This document shows positions 1 to 9,800 of a stretch of 29,275 bases of DNA, piece by piece. How positions within the stretch are numbered: position 1 is the first letter of the stretch; each line of letters starts with the position of its first letter. Below the pieces are notes generated by a model. That model was not told where the DNA came from. It did no database searches and worked only from the letters and a program-made list of their open reading frames with translations. Both the position numbers and the translations under genes were made by a program. The DNA is from a virus, in IMG/VR virus record IMGVR_UViG_3300042691_025691, positions 1 to 29,275 of that record; one strand, 5' to 3'.

Positions 1-581
1 CAGGTCCAACAGGTCCTGCTGGTTTGGACTCAACTGCTATTGGTGCAACTGGCCCAACAGGAGCTACAGGTGCACAAGGACCAACTGGCCCAACAGGAGC
101 TGCGTCAACAGTAACTGGCCCTACTGGTGCAACGGGACCTACTGGATCGTTTGCTATCTCTGCATGGACCACATACACACCAAGCTTGATTGGAAGCACA
201 ACCAACCCAACAATTGGAAATGGAACTATTTCTGGTCGTTATATCAGCTTAGGCGCAATGGTTTTTGGAGAAATTAGAATTGTTGCTGGAACTGCAGGCT
301 TCAATCGTGGAGCTGGTACTTATTCGGTAACTCTTCCAACAAATGCTGTCTTTGAGGCATATCAACCTATTGGTCAAGTAGTAATGCGAGACGAAGGCCC
401 AGGTATTACATATTTTGGAACTGCAATCTTTACTACATTTGCCAACAGAGTCGAGCTTTATATGCACTCACAAAGCGCAATTTTTGACGAAGGAGTTTCT
501 GTAACAGAGAGCAGTCCATTCCTTTTCAGCGCAAACGACAAAATTCTGATTCAATTCTGCTACGAAGCGAATCTAAGTTAG
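1..581 (+). CDS. Collagen-like tail fibre protein, C-terminal part (5' truncated)
   Basis: The reading frame is open from the left edge, reading G-P-T-G-P-A-G before the TTG at 24, so the true start lies outside the window and TTG 24 is not the start. About 45 visible residues are Gly-X-Y repeats dominated by GPT and GAT. A non-collagen C-terminal domain of about 140 residues follows, beginning near AWTTYTPSLIGSTTNPTIGN and including GNGTISGRYISLG. Similar TYTP...GNGTI.GRY domains occur at the ends of actinophage minor tail or fibre proteins, where they probably form a beta-rich trimeric tip. Likely role: a receptor-contacting or accessory fibre with a triple-helical stalk. The next fibre gene starts 13 bases downstream behind an AGGAG site, so the two are probably co-transcribed. 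The collagen and tip architecture is clear; the exact virion position is inferred. Confidence 0.8.
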   Translation, partial: GPTGPAGLDSTAIGATGPTGATGAQGPTGPTGAASTVTGPTGATGPTGSFAISAWTTYTPSLIGSTTNPTIGNGTISGRYISLGAMVFGEIRIVAGTAGFNRGAGTYSVTLPTNAVFEAYQPIGQVVMRDEGPGITYFGTAIFTTFANRVELYMHSQSAIFDEGVSVTESSPFLFSANDKILIQFCYEANLS

Positions 582-594
582 GAGATGATGACAG

Positions 595-2499
595 ATGCCT
601 GCAATTGATTTTCCTAACTCACCGCAAGTAAATGACACATTTACTTCTGGTTCTCAGACTTGGGTATGGACTGGTACCGCATGGAACCTTGTTATTTCTC
701 AGGTTGTAGGCCCTACTGGACCTACAGGTCCTCAGGGAGCGGCTTCTACAGTTACTGGTCCTACTGGTCAACAAGGTCGTTTTTCAGTTGTTTCCGATAC
801 TCCACCAGCAGACCCAATTGCTGGCGATTCTTGGTTTAACTCAAGCACTGGTCGAATTTATGTTTACTATGACAGCTATTGGGTTGAGTCTGCTTCTTCA
901 AACGTAGGACCTGCTGGTCCTACTGGTGCGACAGGTCCAACTGGGGCTGCATCCACTGTTCAAGGTCCAACAGGTGCTGTTGGTCCAACTGGTGCAACAG
1001 GTCCTCGGGGACAAACAGGTCCAACAGGAGCTTCTATTACAGGAGCAACAGGTGCAACTGGTGCACAAGGACCTACTGGTCCACAAGGTGCAACTGGCGC
1101 TGAGGGAGATAGAGGTCCAACAGGTGCTTCAGGTCCTGCAGGCCCAACTGGTTCACAAGGACCCGCTGGGGATACTGGTCCTGCTGGTCCTACTGGTGCT
1201 CAAGGAGCTCCCGGTCCTACAGGTCCTCGTGGATTCGTTGGACCGACTGGTCCTGCTGGAACTCCAGGCGCTACTGGTCCATCGGTAACAGGTGCTACAG
1301 GTCCTATCGGACCAACTGGTCCTTCTGGTGGTCCTACAGGTCCAACTGGTGCGACTGGTCCCACAGGTGCGACAGGTGCCCAAGGAGACGTAGGACTTCG
1401 TGGTGCTACTGGACCTACGGGTGCGACAGGTTCTGCTTCAACAGTTCCGGGACCTACAGGTCCTCAAGGTGTTGCTGGTCCAACTGGACCAACTGGAGCG
1501 ACTGGTGCGACAGGAACAATTGGTCTTACTGGACCAACTGGAGCGACTGGTGCCACTGGTTCACAAGGAGTTGCTGGTAGCGATTTCAACAACACAACAT
1601 CTTCAACTTCTCGAACAATGTCTGCTGGAAACTTGCTTTTCACAGTCAATGCAATTCGTGCATATGCAGTAGGCAATCGAGTTCGTGTATACAACACTGG
1701 CGCTCCAACAATTTTTGTTGAAGGTGTAATTCTTTCAGTTGTTGGAAACGATGTAACAGTAAACGTAGATCTTGTAAATGGTTCTGGAACATATAACACA
1801 TGGAAGTTCTCTCTTGCTGGAGAACGAGGACCTACTGGTCCAACAGGTGCACAAGGTGTTTCAATCACTCTTAAGGGAAGTCGAGCAACTTCAGCTCTTC
1901 TACCTACAAGCGGAAATACTGTAAATGACGCATACATCGTTGATGCAGACGGTGATTTATATGTCTGGACTGGAACTGCTTGGAACAATGTAGGACAGAT
2001 TGTTGGTCCAACTGGTGCTACTGGCGCTACAGGTCAAACTGGTTTACAAGGTAATTCAATAACTGGTCCAACAGGCCCTACTGGGGCAACGGGTCTTCAA
2101 GGTGTTACTGGACCTACTGGTGCAACAGGTAGCTCAATTACTGGTGCGACAGGGCCTACTGGTGCAACAGGTCCAGCGTTTTTCAATTTGACTGGTAACC
2201 AGTATCTATCATCACAAACGCTTACTCAAGTAGACGCTGCGACACTGGTTCGAATTAACAGCTCAAGCTCTACAACTGTAACAATTCCTGCTGACGGAAC
2301 TGATGGCTACACATTCCCAACAGGAACTCAGATTGTGCTTACCCAACTAGGAACAGGTCAAGTAACCATTTCTGGAGCTGGAGGCGTTTCTGTTTTGAGT
2401 GAAGGTGGAAGGTTTATCACCAAGTCTCGTTATGCCGTTGCTTCTTTAATCAAGCTTGGAGCTAATTCATGGCTTCTAAGCGGAAACTTGACGGTGTAA
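595..2499 (+). CDS. Collagen-like modular tail fibre protein
   Basis: A 634-residue protein with alternating collagen stretches and small beta modules. Residues 1-36 form an N-terminal module containing [12 protein letters not shown]. Collagen runs at about 38-60, then a [20 protein letters not shown] module (about 81-101), then a long collagen stalk (about 104-327) rich in GPT/GAT. A beta insert (about 329-408), a DAYIV...[10 protein letters not shown] module (about 427-464) and more collagen (about 470-528) precede a C-terminal domain of about 100 residues. That domain contains [17 protein letters not shown] and [17 protein letters not shown]. It matches the end of the 16,043 fibre, and the N-terminus matches the 3,638 fibre, so the three are built from one module set. 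The ATG follows GGAGATGATGACAG. There are no cysteines or signal peptide. Role inferred: side or tail fibre that adsorbs to the host. Confidence 0.85.
   Translation: MPAIDFPNSPQVNDTFTSGSQTWVWTGTAWNLVISQVVGPTGPTGPQGAASTVTGPTGQQGRFSVVSDTPPADPIAGDSWFNSSTGRIYVYYDSYWVESASSNVGPAGPTGATGPTGAASTVQGPTGAVGPTGATGPRGQTGPTGASITGATGATGAQGPTGPQGATGAEGDRGPTGASGPAGPTGSQGPAGDTGPAGPTGAQGAPGPTGPRGFVGPTGPAGTPGATGPSVTGATGPIGPTGPSGGPTGPTGATGPTGATGAQGDVGLRGATGPTGATGSASTVPGPTGPQGVAGPTGPTGATGATGTIGLTGPTGATGATGSQGVAGSDFNNTTSSTSRTMSAGNLLFTVNAIRAYAVGNRVRVYNTGAPTIFVEGVILSVVGNDVTVNVDLVNGSGTYNTWKFSLAGERGPTGPTGAQGVSITLKGSRATSALLPTSGNTVNDAYIVDADGDLYVWTGTAWNNVGQIVGPTGATGATGQTGLQGNSITGPTGPTGATGLQGVTGPTGATGSSITGATGPTGATGPAFFNLTGNQYLSSQTLTQVDAATLVRINSSSSTTVTIPADGTDGYTFPTGTQIVLTQLGTGQVTISGAGGVSVLSEGGRFITKSRYAVASLIKLGANSWLLSGNLTV
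904..1577 (+). repeat. Low-complexity collagen-coding tandem repeat
   Basis: A long run of 9-base units encoding Gly-X-Y, mostly Gly-Pro-Thr or Gly-Ala-Thr, inside the 634-residue fibre gene. DNA units are variants of GGTCCTACTGGTGCAACA. Codon use for Pro and Thr varies from unit to unit (CCT/CCA/CCC, ACT/ACA/ACC/ACG), so the protein repeat is conserved while the DNA repeat is degraded, which should limit slippage. Antisense open frames across it (Cys/Trp/Ser-rich) are by-products of this composition. Confidence 0.85.
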
Positions 2500-2501
2500 C
2501 C

Positions 2502-3416
2502 ATGTTGATTGCCACTCATGCAATGCATGCCACACTTCCATTTCCATTTTTACCTGCTCAATGGACTCAAGTAACTACATCAACATTTGGTACTACAAAT
2601 GTAAATGCCGTTACTTCCAATGGAGACGGTCAATTTATTGCGGTTGGAAGCTCTGGAAAAGTGGCAAGTTCAAATGATGGAATTAGCTGGACATCTGGAA
2701 ATTCTCAGTTTGATGGAAGCAACATCTATGCAGTTGCATATGGGGATGGAATTTATGTAATTGGCGGGAGCTCGGGAAAGATGGCTGTTTCATCAAATGG
2801 AACAACTTGGACAATAGTTCCATCTTCTTTTGGAGCAAGCACAATTCTTGCTATCACATACGCACCATCCGCATCACTGTGGATTGCAGCTGGTGGTTCA
2901 GGAAAACTAGCTACATCAATTGATGGTCTAACTTGGACCCAAAGAACATCTTCATTTGGAACAACATTTATCAATGCTCTTCACTCAACAAGCAGCATTA
3001 TTGTTGCTGTTGGGTATGACGGAAAGCTTGCTACATCGGTAAACGGAACTACTTGGACTCAAAGGTCCTCTTCGTTTGTTACTGGAACCATTTTTTCAGT
3101 TTCATCTACACCAAACGGAAGTCGTTTTGTGGCTGTTGGAGATTCTGGAAAAATTGCATATTCAACAAACGGAACTAGCTGGACTCAAGCTTTTCCAGCT
3201 ACAACATTTGGCGCATCCAGCGTTCGAGCAGTAGATGCCACTCAAGAAGTGTTTATCGCCGCTGGAGCAACTGGAAAATTAGGAACTTCCTACGATGGAA
3301 ATACTTGGTCTCAAAGAACCTCCAGCTTTGGGATTGACAACATCAATGGTATTTGGACTGGATCAACATTTTCATTGGCGGTGGGCAATAATGGAAAAAT
3401 TGCCTACTCGTTCTAG
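2502..3416 (+). CDS. Predicted seven-bladed beta-propeller tail-associated protein
   Basis: A 304-residue protein with roughly 40-residue repeats of the pattern (I/V)xAV...FIAVG.SGK(L/I)A.S.(N/D)G..WTQ..SSFG. Six full repeats plus a split one are visible. The N-terminal strand WTQVTTSTFGTTN would pair with the C-terminal AVGNNGKIAYSF, which is the closure used by seven-bladed propellers. The repeat resembles YCF48-like, BNR or sialidase-type propeller proteins, but I see no catalytic set, so a binding or structural role (perhaps surface glycan) is inferred. Start: the frame extends back to an ATG at 2469 inside the previous gene, but the ATG at 2502, two bases after that gene's stop, gives a cleaner gene and suggests re-initiation. 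A short hydrophobic stretch (TLPFPFLPA) near the N-terminus is not a convincing signal peptide. Confidence 0.75.
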   Translation: MLIATHAMHATLPFPFLPAQWTQVTTSTFGTTNVNAVTSNGDGQFIAVGSSGKVASSNDGISWTSGNSQFDGSNIYAVAYGDGIYVIGGSSGKMAVSSNGTTWTIVPSSFGASTILAITYAPSASLWIAAGGSGKLATSIDGLTWTQRTSSFGTTFINALHSTSSIIVAVGYDGKLATSVNGTTWTQRSSSFVTGTIFSVSSTPNGSRFVAVGDSGKIAYSTNGTSWTQAFPATTFGASSVRAVDATQEVFIAAGATGKLGTSYDGNTWSQRTSSFGIDNINGIWTGSTFSLAVGNNGKIAYSF

Positions 3417-3431
3417 GAGGGGGAAGATACA

Positions 3432-3599
3432 ATGTTTTCATATCTAATCATTGAAGAACCCGTCATGGTTCAAATCATGTACGGAGACAATGTGATTGAT
3501 GAAAGTGGCCCTTGGGAGTCAACTGCTTCAGCCGCAAACTGGGCTTCTGCCTATGTTGCAAAAATGAATGCTGGAATCCCAGAACCGCAGATTTCTTAA
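3432..3599 (+). CDS. 55-residue micro-protein in the fibre cluster
   Basis: A short reading frame of 56 codons including TAA, translating to MFSYLIIEEPVMVQIMYGDN followed by a Trp- and Ala-containing segment (SGPWESTASAANWASAYVAK) and ending in EPQIS. It has one of the strongest ribosome binding sites in the window: AGGAGGGGGAAG at 3415-3426 ahead of the ATG, overlapping the stop of the propeller gene. It fills the otherwise empty gap between the propeller gene and the next fibre gene and runs in the same direction. I do not recognise the family. Small proteins in this position can be fibre chaperones or adaptor subunits, but that is only a guess. Confidence that it is a gene comes from the Shine-Dalgarno sequence, the tight fit and the ordinary amino acid composition. 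Confidence 0.7.
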   Translation: MFSYLIIEEPVMVQIMYGDNVIDESGPWESTASAANWASAYVAKMNAGIPEPQIS

Positions 3600-3637
3600 C
3601 AGTACTATGAGCACAAGACCAGAAAGGAGTGACCTAA

Positions 3638-4288
3638 GTGGCAGCAATTGATTTTCCAACGCCTGTAGTTGTAGGCGAAGAATTTACAGTTGGCAGTCAA
3701 ACCTGGGTTTGGACTGGTGTCGTTTGGGAAGCCAAACGAGTAACTCCTACTGGTCCTACTGGTCCACAAGGACCGCAAGGCGCAACTGGACCGACTGGAG
3801 CTACAGGTGCGACTGGTCCACAAGGAATTATTGGTCCTACTGGTCCAGATTCTGATGTAGCTGGTCCTACTGGACCTACTGGTCCGCAAGGTGTTATCGG
3901 TCCAACTGGTCCGCAAGGTCTTCAAGGAGAGCAAGGACCTAGAGGTTTCACTGGTCCTACTGGTGCAGACTCATATGTTCCAGGTCCTCAGGGTCCTACT
4001 GGCCCTCGTGGACAGACAGGTCCTACAGGCCCAACTGGAGCTCAATCTGAAATTCCAGGTCCTACAGGCCCAACAGGTCCAGTAGGAAAATTTACTGTTG
4101 GACCCAACCAACCAGCTCTTGAATCATCGGTAAACGGTGACGTTTGGTTTAACACACAGAATGCTAAAACATTTGTTTTCTATGAAGGAGTTTTCGTAGA
4201 AACTTCAAGTGGAGCGCAAGGAGTTACTGGACCTACTGGGTCTGGCGGTTCATATAAGATAACTACGTCTTGGTGGCTTGGTGTATAA
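3638..4288 (+). CDS. Short collagen-like fibre protein
   Basis: A 216-residue protein starting at GTG (GTGGCAGCAATTGAT) behind a good AAAGGAG site. The N-terminal module [11 protein letters not shown]...[12 protein letters not shown] is a clear paralogue of the start of the 634-residue fibre. Residues about 38-148 are collagen-like Gly-X-Y with interruptions such as [11 protein letters not shown] and [32 protein letters not shown] module (about 160-185) again matches the larger fibre. The protein then ends abruptly after a short GPTG stretch with [14 protein letters not shown], lacking the roughly 100-residue C-terminal tip of its paralogues. It may be a short fibre, or a stalk whose tip is supplied by another gene product. 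It might also be a remnant of a longer fibre gene cut by recombination; the neat end and the following gene's own site argue for a functional short form. Confidence 0.8.
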   Translation: MAAIDFPTPVVVGEEFTVGSQTWVWTGVVWEAKRVTPTGPTGPQGPQGATGPTGATGATGPQGIIGPTGPDSDVAGPTGPTGPQGVIGPTGPQGLQGEQGPRGFTGPTGADSYVPGPQGPTGPRGQTGPTGPTGAQSEIPGPTGPTGPVGKFTVGPNQPALESSVNGDVWFNTQNAKTFVFYEGVFVETSSGAQGVTGPTGSGGSYKITTSWWLGV

Positions 4289-4289
4289 T
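4284..4289 (+). promoter_or_regulatory. Possible -10 element (TATAAT)
   Basis: A perfect TATAAT overlaps the TAA stop of the preceding fibre gene, about 70 bases before the 825-residue structural gene. No convincing -35 box lies 16-18 bases upstream (AACTAC at 4261-4266), so this is only a candidate. The 72-base spacer that follows is the largest non-coding gap inside the + strand structural block, which makes a promoter here more plausible than elsewhere in the block. Confidence 0.3.
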
Positions 4290-4360
4290 TACAAGAAAAA
4301 TGATGCATCGGTTCTGCCCGAGATGATAACGACACGACCTTTTGAGAGAGGTAATCACTA

Positions 4361-6838
4361 ATGCCAGGTTTTCTAGGTGGTAGCTCAGGTGGTAGCAGCG
4401 GCGTTGGTGGCGAAATCCAGTTCCCCAAGGAATTCATTGACCCAGTAACAAAACTTCGTGTCTCTGAACCTGAGAACCTAATTGACACCGACTTTGAGTA
4501 TGGCACGCAGCCAACCAAGTGGGAAACAGTCGAGCTTATTAATAACACCCCTTCGTTCTTCTCGAAGTCGGGTGATACGACTATCCCAAATATCACTTCA
4601 ATCACCACTATCACTGGCTCTCGTGAAATTACTGTCAAAACAGGTCTAGCTCATGGTCTTTCTGTTGGTGTACCTATTAACGTAAGCGGTACTAAATCGA
4701 TTACCGCAGATGGTGCCTACATCATCAACTCAATCCCTAACGCCACCACATTTACTTACTTGGCTAAAGAAAACCAGTTTGCTACTGGAAGTATTGAAGA
4801 CCTTTACACTTCTATTATTTCAGGAGAATTCTTCCAAGGTTCTCAAATTAAGATTTCAGATGCTCGCGGTATCGAGACCAATGCTCAAACAACATCTCTT
4901 CTAACAGTTAAGACAGATAGCCCTCACGGGTTTGGTCCCAATACTCCTCTCTACTTCCTGAACCTAAACTCAACAATTACTCAGGAATTTGACTCAACAA
5001 ACACTGAAGCTAAGTCTTTTGATGCTTCTAACAACGTAACAGCTCGAACATTTGACGGTTCAAACACCACATCGACTGTTTCATTTAACTTTGGTAATAG
5101 AGCTACAACTAACCCATCAAGCGTTGGAAGTTTAGTTGTAGGTGTGAACACTAACGACGACACAATCAGCGTTAGCCACACTAGCGAAAACTTCTCTGGA
5201 AGATTTATCGGAACGGCTCTTCAATATGAAGTAGTTGCTGCAGATGGATATTTTGCCACTAACCCCCGTGGTGTGGTCTTTATTAAGACAACCGCAGGGT
5301 TAGGAACTTCATCTTCCACATTTGCGGTAAGTGCTACTCCAGATGGAGACGTAATTGATATTACTTCAAACATTACTGGATACTTCCAACTTGCTAACAC
5401 AGTTGCATCTTTTGCTGGAAATAACCTAGACACAAATAATCAAACAACTATCTCAATGACTCAAGGAACTTCCTACGAGTTTGATGCTGATAACTCAAGT
5501 GGCTCTACTTTTACTATTCAGTCAATTTCTGGTCTAGGCAATATTCAGTTCACTCAAAACACCAACTGGGCAATTGGTCAAATGGTGCTTTACAGCACTA
5601 CAGGAAGCGCAGCTACTGGTCTTACTAATAACACCACATATTGGGTATCAGCTGTAAACGCTCAGACCAATATCATCAATATTTCAGATAGCCCAACTGG
5701 GTTGACTCTTACAGCAATCTCTGGTGGAACTGGCACACAAACTTTCAAAGCAATCAGTGTTTCTCTGGACAGAGACATTATTGCTGTTCCAGGTCACAAC
5801 TTTGAAGAAGCAGACATGCTTCAGTATCAGTTTGATGGAACAACTCGCATGACAACTGCTGACGACAGCAGTACTTATTTCTTTGTCGAGCGTGTCTACG
5901 ATACAACCCACATCGCACTAACCCGCACCCGTGGATTTGTTCTTGACGGAACAACACAAGCTCGTGCAGCTGTTAGTGCTCAAGCAATCCTTGCTGTAAA
6001 TCCATCAGCAACTGATGGTGTTTATTGGATTAAGCCAGCTGGAAGCTCAACCGCATATCAAACATATTGCATTATGTCTCTTGAAGGCGGCGGTTGGACT
6101 CAGATGATGAAGTTGTCTAGTAACACGCTTCTTACCAACTCGTTGCCAGCAGCTACCGCTAACCAGACAACTGCTGGTGCAACAGTCACATTCGGACCCC
6201 ACTGGGACGGGTGGACATGGAACACAGACACTCAATACACAACTCTGTTCCCTCTAGCAAACAATGCAAACTTCAGCGATGTTGACTCATTCAGTCCTCT
6301 GTTTCATCAGCTTCCATTCAACGATGTGATGATTGTTCAAATCACAAACACTGCAAACCGCATTGGATGGCGTCACAACTCAACTATTCCAAATATGCGT
6401 GCAGTGACTGGTGGTACAAACCTTTCTACATATGCCAACACTTGGCTATTCCCATCAGCCTTTACTGGAAACACTGATGAATGGTCAATGGTTCGTCGTT
6501 TAGGTACCCACACAAGTGTTAGCCAGTTAACTCTTCAAACTGGTGGTCGAGTTGGATTCAAGGTTCTTTCAGACTATGCAAACAACTACACCAACCCAGG
6601 TCAGTTCATTGCTGGTGGATACAGCGTTTTGAACTCAGACAACGTAACTGGTCACGGTATTGCAATGATTGGTATGGGTGGTACTGGAACCACGAGCAGC
6701 CGTTGGGGTGGTGGAATTGGTTTCACCTACACTTCCAACTCTCAGTGGCGTGCACACGGTCACTGGTACGGAAACGGCGTTACATCAGGTGGAGCAAGCA
6801 ACCGAACATTCCTTAATTTGGCAGTATTCGTCAGGTAA
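4361..6838 (+). CDS. Virion structural protein with C-terminal fibrinogen-like (GGGWT) domain
   Basis: An 825-residue protein preceded by GAGAGAGG. The N-terminus is Gly/Ser-rich (GGSSGGSSGVGG), followed by ENLIDTDFEYGTQPTKWETV, a segment I recognise from structural proteins of T4-like cyanomyoviruses. Residues about 85-145 hold one His-Gly beta repeat (GLAHGLSVGVPINVSG ... IPNATTFTYLA). Further beta-rich Thr/Ser/Asn segments fill about 180-540. From about residue 546 the sequence DGVYWIKP ... YCIMSLEGGGWTQMMK starts a fibrinogen-C/intelectin-like domain, which runs to the end (NRTFLNLAVFVR). In ficolins and intelectins this fold binds sugars, so a receptor-binding role is plausible but inferred. 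The domain is Trp-rich, including WDGWTWNTD and RAHGHWYGNG. It is likely a baseplate or fibre protein; neighbours are all structural. Confidence 0.75.
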   Translation: MPGFLGGSSGGSSGVGGEIQFPKEFIDPVTKLRVSEPENLIDTDFEYGTQPTKWETVELINNTPSFFSKSGDTTIPNITSITTITGSREITVKTGLAHGLSVGVPINVSGTKSITADGAYIINSIPNATTFTYLAKENQFATGSIEDLYTSIISGEFFQGSQIKISDARGIETNAQTTSLLTVKTDSPHGFGPNTPLYFLNLNSTITQEFDSTNTEAKSFDASNNVTARTFDGSNTTSTVSFNFGNRATTNPSSVGSLVVGVNTNDDTISVSHTSENFSGRFIGTALQYEVVAADGYFATNPRGVVFIKTTAGLGTSSSTFAVSATPDGDVIDITSNITGYFQLANTVASFAGNNLDTNNQTTISMTQGTSYEFDADNSSGSTFTIQSISGLGNIQFTQNTNWAIGQMVLYSTTGSAATGLTNNTTYWVSAVNAQTNIINISDSPTGLTLTAISGGTGTQTFKAISVSLDRDIIAVPGHNFEEADMLQYQFDGTTRMTTADDSSTYFFVERVYDTTHIALTRTRGFVLDGTTQARAAVSAQAILAVNPSATDGVYWIKPAGSSTAYQTYCIMSLEGGGWTQMMKLSSNTLLTNSLPAATANQTTAGATVTFGPHWDGWTWNTDTQYTTLFPLANNANFSDVDSFSPLFHQLPFNDVMIVQITNTANRIGWRHNSTIPNMRAVTGGTNLSTYANTWLFPSAFTGNTDEWSMVRRLGTHTSVSQLTLQTGGRVGFKVLSDYANNYTNPGQFIAGGYSVLNSDNVTGHGIAMIGMGGTGTTSSRWGGGIGFTYTSNSQWRAHGHWYGNGVTSGGASNRTFLNLAVFVR

Positions 6839-6887
6839 ATGGTGAGTTACAATGAACTTTGGATCAAAGCGGAAGGGTCTACTGTAA

Positions 6888-9800
6888 ATGCCTCTTAATC
6901 TCACAGCTCTCGGTGGTTCAGGCACTCACACTCTTCGTAAGACAAACGTCAACATCGATGAGAATTACCTGTATTTCCCTAACCGCACTCAGGCTACTCA
7001 GCGTCCAACTGCTATTACGGATGATACTGCTTTTGTTTATAGAACTGGAACTGGTGACATCACTGGACTAACCAGTGGAACTGTTTATTACACCAACAGT
7101 GATACTTACACTATCGGCTTTGCTTCTTCTGCAGGTGGAGCAAATATCGACTTAACAGGGTTTACAACAGGCTCAGTCACCCTCAACTACCCTACTGTTT
7201 TCCAAAACGCATTTAACATCACCAGCGTAAAATACGAAAATCAGCAAGCTGTTAGGTATCTAACCAACGGCGATGCGGTTACAGGACTTACTTCTGGGAG
7301 CACTTATTTCGTAAGAAATCAGCTTACTGGTTTAGGTGGAAGTGCCCTTTATCAGTTCTCAAACTGGACATTTACAACTGGTGGAGCAACTGGTCAAACA
7401 GGCCCAACCATCGAGTCTCTCCGCTCTGCCTACAGTGCAGCAGATTGGCGAAACACCTACCTAGCTCAGGGGTCTTTCCAAGGCTATCAAGACTGGACAG
7501 TCCCTGAAGACGGTGTGTACGAGTTCACTGCAAAGGGAGCTCCAGGTCGTCAAGGTCGTGCTCTTGATGGCGATGGCGCAATTATTCGAGGTCGTGTCCG
7601 TCTTACTAAGGGTGAAGTTATCACCATTGTTTGCGGTCAGCGAGGCTCACTTCCTACTTCAGGAAACACCTACCCAGGTTCTTCTGGTGCGACATTCGTA
7701 GTCCGTAAGAGCGGAAACATCCCTCTATTTATTGCTGGTGGCGGTGCTTCGTCTTCAGATACAACAAACGGTAACAATGCTGTAACCACTAACCAAGGTG
7801 GTACTTCTAGTCGTGGATTTATCGGTGGTACATCAGGTAACGGCGCTGCTGGTCGTACATCTGGTGGTGGCGGTGGTGGATTCTTCTCCGCTGGAGGAAA
7901 CTCATCATTTGGTTCTGGTGGTCAAGGATTCAACAACGGTCTTCTAGGTGGTAACGGAGCTACAGCTTCTAACTCTGGTAACGGAGGATTTGGCGGTGGC
8001 GGTGGTGCTGACGGTCAGCAAAACGGTAACCCAGGTGGTGCAGGTGGTTACGGTGGTGGTGCTACAAACGACGGTGCTCAAGGTGTTGGTGGTGGCGGAG
8101 GCTCATTCGTCTTTGCAACAGCAACGAACGTAGCTACATCAAACGGTCAATACAACGGCCTTACAAATCTATTCGGCACTCCTATTACAAACCTCAATCA
8201 GTTCAACACAGGTGATATTGAGGGTTCTGTTGATGTAACACTTGTCGAGCGTTCAGTATTCGGATTCAAGCTTTATGCAACAGCAACAGACGCTGCAGGA
8301 GACATTGATGCAATTCCTGTCTCAGCTGCTGGAAACCAATATCACGCTCTTATACCAATCACTGTTGATTTAACAAATGACACTATTAACACCCTCACTC
8401 CGCATGGATTCTCCGAGGGCGAAGCTGTCAACTATTTCTTCACTGGAACAACAGCACTTGGCGGTCTCAACAACACTTCAGTTTATTATGTAGACCGAAT
8501 TGATGACTATTCATTCAGACTAAGTATCACACCAGACCCTGGGTTTACAACTCTCAATCTAACATCTCCTTCAAGTAATACAACAGAAGGTCTTCGTCGA
8601 GTAATTGTCAACACAGCCACAAACGTTATTACGATTCCAAACCATGGCTTCTTGGTTGACCAACCAGTTCGCTACTCGGCTGGAACTGGAACAACAATTA
8701 CTCCACTACAAAACAACGCTACTTACTACATTAAGTCTGTTGTTGACGCTAACCGTTTCACACTGAGCCAGTCTCTACAGGGACCAACCCTTGACATTAC
8801 TGCAGTTGGAACTGGAACAAGCCACAGCTTCATTCTCACAGTTGTAAACGAGCTTGAAGACTCTCTATACATTCCTACACACGGTTATGTGTCTGGTCAG
8901 ACAGTTCGTTACGCAAAGTCTCGTGACCTTGTAATTTCTACAATTTCTACTTCTGGAACTACCAGAACAGTGACCACTACAGAGCCTCACGGTCTGCAAA
9001 CAAACTCACGAGTCACATTCGATAACTTTGCTCGTCCTACAATTTCTACCCCACAAATCACAGTAACTCGTATTGCAAGCTCTGGTCAGACTCGTACCCT
9101 GACATTGGCAAGTAGCCACAACTTGACAACTGGAAACATGATTCAGGTAAGTGGTCTTGTTGGAGCAAACGCTTCTCGATTCAACGGAATCTTTGTAGTA
9201 ACTGGTGTTCCTACTACAAACACCCTTACCTACACAGCCGAGGAAAGCGTAACAATTACTGAACTCATTTTGGCTGATACAAATACCAAAATGCAGCGAC
9301 GTGCTGATTACGAGTACCTAGACCACACTCGTGTTTTAACAGTTCGTTCTATTCAGTCTTCTGGTACTACTCGCACCATTGTCACTAACGAACCTCACTA
9401 CTTCTCCACTGGTTTTCCAGTGTGGATTCAGGGCATTTCTGGAACAGTAACTGCAACTGGTGTAGGAATCCAAGATGACATTGGTGAGTACTTTAATGGA
9501 ATCTACTTCATCAGCTCAATTAACAGCACAAACAGCTTCAGCTATGTGGCTGCATATGAAGGAACTCCTTCCAACCTTAACCCAAGCATCACCTTTGGTC
9601 CATTAGCTGTAGGAACTAACGGAATTGCCAACGCTGGAACTGTCTACCGCGAAGTAGTGGTTAGCGGCATTCCATCATCCACTCAATTCACTTATGTGAT
9701 GCCACATTCAAGCTTCACAACAGGAAACGAAACAGCCACTGGTCGTACATCAAAGATTGGTGTTCGCATCAACAACCGCAACTACGGTGTTAGCCAGTTT

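Noticed and set aside
24-581. TTG at 24 as start of the first fibre gene
   Set aside because: Collagen repeat sequence continues upstream in the same frame to the window edge, so the gene is simply truncated.
904-1577. CRISPR-like regular repeats
   Set aside because: The periodicity is 9 bases and codes Gly-X-Y; there are no spacers of constant length.
898-1988. Antisense open frames rich in Cys, Trp, Ser or Pro/Val opposite the collagen genes
   Set aside because: They mirror the Gly-Pro-Thr repeat composition and have no start signals or protein-like domains.
2469-2501. Upstream ATG extension of the propeller gene, or a programmed frameshift from the preceding fibre
   Set aside because: The extra 11 residues overlap the fibre C-terminus; no slippery heptamer is visible, and an ATG two bases after the stop explains the arrangement.
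6852-6887. Eleven-codon leader frame (MNFGSKRKGLL) ending directly at the giant gene's ATG
   Set aside because: It could couple translation, but it is too short to support as a gene; it also contains the ribosome site of the giant gene.
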